A DNA stretch of 8,321 nucleotides, from the NCBI GenBank assembly GCA_012971835.1, contig JAAZFR010000043.1:1-8321 (forward strand), given 5' to 3'. Both the position numbers and the translations under genes were made by a program. The notes beneath the pieces were generated by a model, which saw only the letters and a list, made by a program, of their open reading frames with translations, did no database searches and had not been told where the DNA came from. Position 1 is the first letter of the stretch; every line of letters starts with the position of its first letter. Source of the DNA: Erysipelotrichia bacterium. GTDB lineage: Bacteria > Bacillota_I > Bacilli_A > RFN20 > CAG-826. This document shows, piece after piece, positions 6,401-8,321 of this stretch.

Positions 6401-7699
6401 ATGCAAGTATTAAGTTTCATTCTCAACCTCGTTTTATTCCTTGTTTCCCTCGGCGTTTTAATCACGATTCATGAATTAGGTCATTTTATGACCGCCAAGT
6501 TATTTAAAGTTTACTGCATCGAATTTTCAATTGGTTTTGGCCCAAAATTCTTTAAGAAAAAAAGAAAAGGTGGCGAAACAACTTTCTCGCTTGGAGTTGT
6601 CCCTCTAGGCGGTTATGTCATGATGTATGGCGAGGGAGTAGAACTTCCTAATGATGCTGTCGTCGATGAGTCAAGAAGTCTTGAAGGTGTAAAAAAATGG
6701 AAACGGGCGATAATCTTATCGGCCGGTATCGTTTTAAATATGATTTTAGGTATGACTTTATTTTTTGTTTCGAATACAGCCCTTCCTTATTACTTTTTTG
6801 AAGGAGAAGCGGTTATCAGCGAAAGTACAGCCGCATACGATGCCGGAATAAGAAGTGGTGATCAGCTTGGTTATGTTAATTTTATTCATGGCGAAGGACA
6901 AACACTCATCATCGACAGTGAAGTTACCTTTAAAGAAGAAAACTACGTGCTTGGTTTCATGCCGAATAAAGTGCGAGATAATCCTACTCTTGAGGATGGA
7001 ATTCAGTTATACACTCCGTTTGTCGACTCCGAAGCAGCTCTTACCGCCGGCGTTAGTCAAACATATATCGATATTTTAAATGAAGGCGGAATAGAAAACA
7101 TTCCCGACTTAAGTAAGCCATACTTGAATGAAAATCTTGTTATTGGTGATAGTTTTGAAGCTTCGATTTCACTCTATCGGCAAGTTGAGAACGAAGAAAA
7201 TCCCACGCAATCATTTTATACGCTAACTTTTGAAGTATATTCACCAGGTCTTAATGAACCATTGGCGTGGGAAGATGTCGGTATGGCTTTTGTCTTTGCT
7301 CAAAAATGGCATACGTTTGGTGAGGCGTTAAAAGAGACTTGGGATGATTTCGCTTATGCAAATACAGCTGTTGTTCGCGGAATTGGCATGCTCTTCACTG
7401 GTAGCGGAGAAGTATCGGGTATTGTTGGCATCTTTTCCACCTCTTCAACGATTTTGGCTGATTATGGTTTCGGCAGTTACTTGTTTTTATGGGGTTTAAT
7501 TTCTGTAAATCTTGCTATTTTTAACCTGCTTCCCTTTCCTGGACTTGATGGTTGGCAGCTTCTCGTCACGGCCGTTGAAGCAATTACGCGGAAAAAGGTT
7601 CCAACTAAAGTTAAGGCCGTCATTTCTGCGATTGGTCTAGTTCTCCTATTCGGGTTGATGATTTTTATTACAATAAAGGATGTTATTGGTTTATTTTAG
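6401..7699 (+). CDS. rseP: RIP metalloprotease RseP/RasP (site-2 protease)
   Basis: Zinc metalloprotease that cuts substrates inside the membrane: anti-sigma factors already clipped by a site-1 protease, and leftover signal peptides. The protein has 432 residues, normal for Bacilli. The first membrane helix (about 5-28) ends in the zinc-binding HELGH (24-28) with catalytic Glu25. A membrane-associated loop follows (SIGFGPK, VVPLGGYVMMYGE), then a second helix (104-125). The extracytoplasmic region (about 130-290) includes a PDZ-like start, AAYDAGIRSGDQL (144-156), but is otherwise divergent. SGIVGIF (339-345), a helix at about 358-376, the motif NLLPFPGLDG (375-384, third zinc ligand Asp383) and a final helix (about 405-428) complete it. 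The residues after LDG are WQ instead of the common G[GHR]. It starts one base after the dxr stop, with a modest AGG at 6390-6392. Confidence 0.95.
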   Translation: MQVLSFILNLVLFLVSLGVLITIHELGHFMTAKLFKVYCIEFSIGFGPKFFKKKRKGGETTFSLGVVPLGGYVMMYGEGVELPNDAVVDESRSLEGVKKWKRAIILSAGIVLNMILGMTLFFVSNTALPYYFFEGEAVISESTAAYDAGIRSGDQLGYVNFIHGEGQTLIIDSEVTFKEENYVLGFMPNKVRDNPTLEDGIQLYTPFVDSEAALTAGVSQTYIDILNEGGIENIPDLSKPYLNENLVIGDSFEASISLYRQVENEENPTQSFYTLTFEVYSPGLNEPLAWEDVGMAFVFAQKWHTFGEALKETWDDFAYANTAVVRGIGMLFTGSGEVSGIVGIFSTSSTILADYGFGSYLFLWGLISVNLAIFNLLPFPGLDGWQLLVTAVEAITRKKVPTKVKAVISAIGLVLLFGLMIFITIKDVIGLF

Positions 7700-7707
7700 G
7701 GTTTGTC

Positions 7708-8321
7708 ATGAATAAGAAGATGGTTCGATTTCTTAATTCGATTGACATCATTGATGTCGATAGTTTTGATTTGGATTTCGATCTTGTGGGAATGAACGCA
7801 ATTATCAAATCACAAGTTGATATGGCGATTGTTAAAGATACACCGTGGCAATATCATCTTCTCGAACGTTTTCAAAAAGGATTAAGCGGTATTTCTTATC
7901 CATATACAATTACTTTTTCTTATAAAGAAAAGCCAACATATTACGATGCTGTTCACATTATTGAAAACTGGTATCGCGCGAACTATCGCGCCGCCGCTCA
8001 TTTTGAAATGCGTGAGGACCATGGCAACATCGTCTTAACTTTTAACGATGAAGGAAAAAGGGAAAGTTTTGCGCCTATTATGGCAAATCTCAAGGATTTT
8101 TTCCGTTTCTTATGCTATGAGTTTGTCATTCTTGATGAGTTTGTTCCCGAAGAAACGGTAGTGAATGTGTCTTTAAAAAAATTGCAATCACTGACTAAAA
8201 AAGCCGAAAAAGTTATTGAAGAAGCCGAGCAAGAAGAAAGCGACGATGAAGAAACTAGTTATTATCGCGAACCAAAAACGCTCGAGGAAGTTCATAAAGA
8301 AGAACTTGAAGGATTTGAAAA
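7708..8321 (+). CDS. polC: N-terminal part of PolC-type DNA polymerase III alpha subunit (cut by window edge)
   Basis: In low-GC Gram-positives PolC is the main replicative polymerase, with a built-in 3'-5' exonuclease. Only 204 codons are present, with no stop. The visible part fits the family's N-terminal domain: WQYHLLERFQKGLSGISYPYTITF and the following YYDAVHIIENWY stretch, a beta-rich NIVLTFNDEGKRESFAPI segment, FVILDEFVPEE, then a Lys/Glu-rich helical linker and acidic run (about 160-190). This domain is poorly conserved, so the call leans on position: rseP followed by polC is a classic Bacilli order. The exonuclease, PHP, catalytic and OB-fold regions would lie past the edge. The start ATG has AGGG (7698-7701) 6 bases upstream and lies 8 bases after the rseP stop, so it is probably co-transcribed. 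Confidence 0.78.
   Translation, partial: MNKKMVRFLNSIDIIDVDSFDLDFDLVGMNAIIKSQVDMAIVKDTPWQYHLLERFQKGLSGISYPYTITFSYKEKPTYYDAVHIIENWYRANYRAAAHFEMREDHGNIVLTFNDEGKRESFAPIMANLKDFFRFLCYEFVILDEFVPEETVVNVSLKKLQSLTKKAEKVIEEAEQEESDDEETSYYREPKTLEEVHKEELEGFE

Noticed and set aside
1..8321. Mobile elements, CRISPR arrays, tRNA or rRNA genes, or defence genes
   Set aside because: Reading the window showed no such repeat arrays, transposase motifs or RNA gene folds; it is almost fully covered by conserved housekeeping genes.

Overview
The window is a conserved bacterial housekeeping cluster, with every gene on the + strand in the order rpsB - tsf - pyrH - frr - uppS - cdsA - dxr - rseP - polC (polC cut by the right edge). 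This order, together with a PolC-type polymerase gene, the MEP-pathway enzyme Dxr and purine-rich Shine-Dalgarno sites, points to a low-GC Firmicutes (Bacilli) or a relative on the Mollicutes side. Tryptophan is written TGG and cdsA ends in TGA, so the code is standard and not the Mycoplasma TGA=Trp code. I cannot name the genus from this sequence alone.

Layout. 1-100: no assignable gene; a possible small hairpin (25-52) and a strong ribosome binding site before rpsB. 101-2085: rpsB and tsf, overlapping by one base. 2085-2107: a small AU-rich terminator-like hairpin. 2122-3392: pyrH and frr, 5 bases apart. 3391-3418: a better intrinsic terminator. 3419-3480: a short spacer with -10-like elements that may be a promoter. 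3481-7699: uppS, cdsA, dxr and rseP, packed with overlaps or a 1-base gap. 7708-8321: the start of polC. Gene-free stretches are all under about 100 bases.

How the genes fit together. The left block supplies translation (ribosomal protein S2, elongation factor Ts, ribosome recycling factor) plus UMP kinase for pyrimidine nucleotides. The right block is about the envelope: Dxr commits carbon to isoprenoid precursors, UppS polymerises these into undecaprenyl diphosphate (the lipid carrier for wall synthesis), CdsA makes CDP-diacylglycerol for phospholipids, and RseP is an intramembrane protease of envelope stress and signal-peptide turnover. PolC is the replicative polymerase.

Nothing here looks like a new system, a mobile element or a defence locus. 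The items most worth a second look are the long extensions at both ends of S2, a possible leaderless start of uppS, the tsf-pyrH hairpin whose arm can also pair with the pyrH ribosome binding site, a non-canonical residue in the CdsA signature and an altered LDG motif in RseP, and the absence of proS between rseP and polC.
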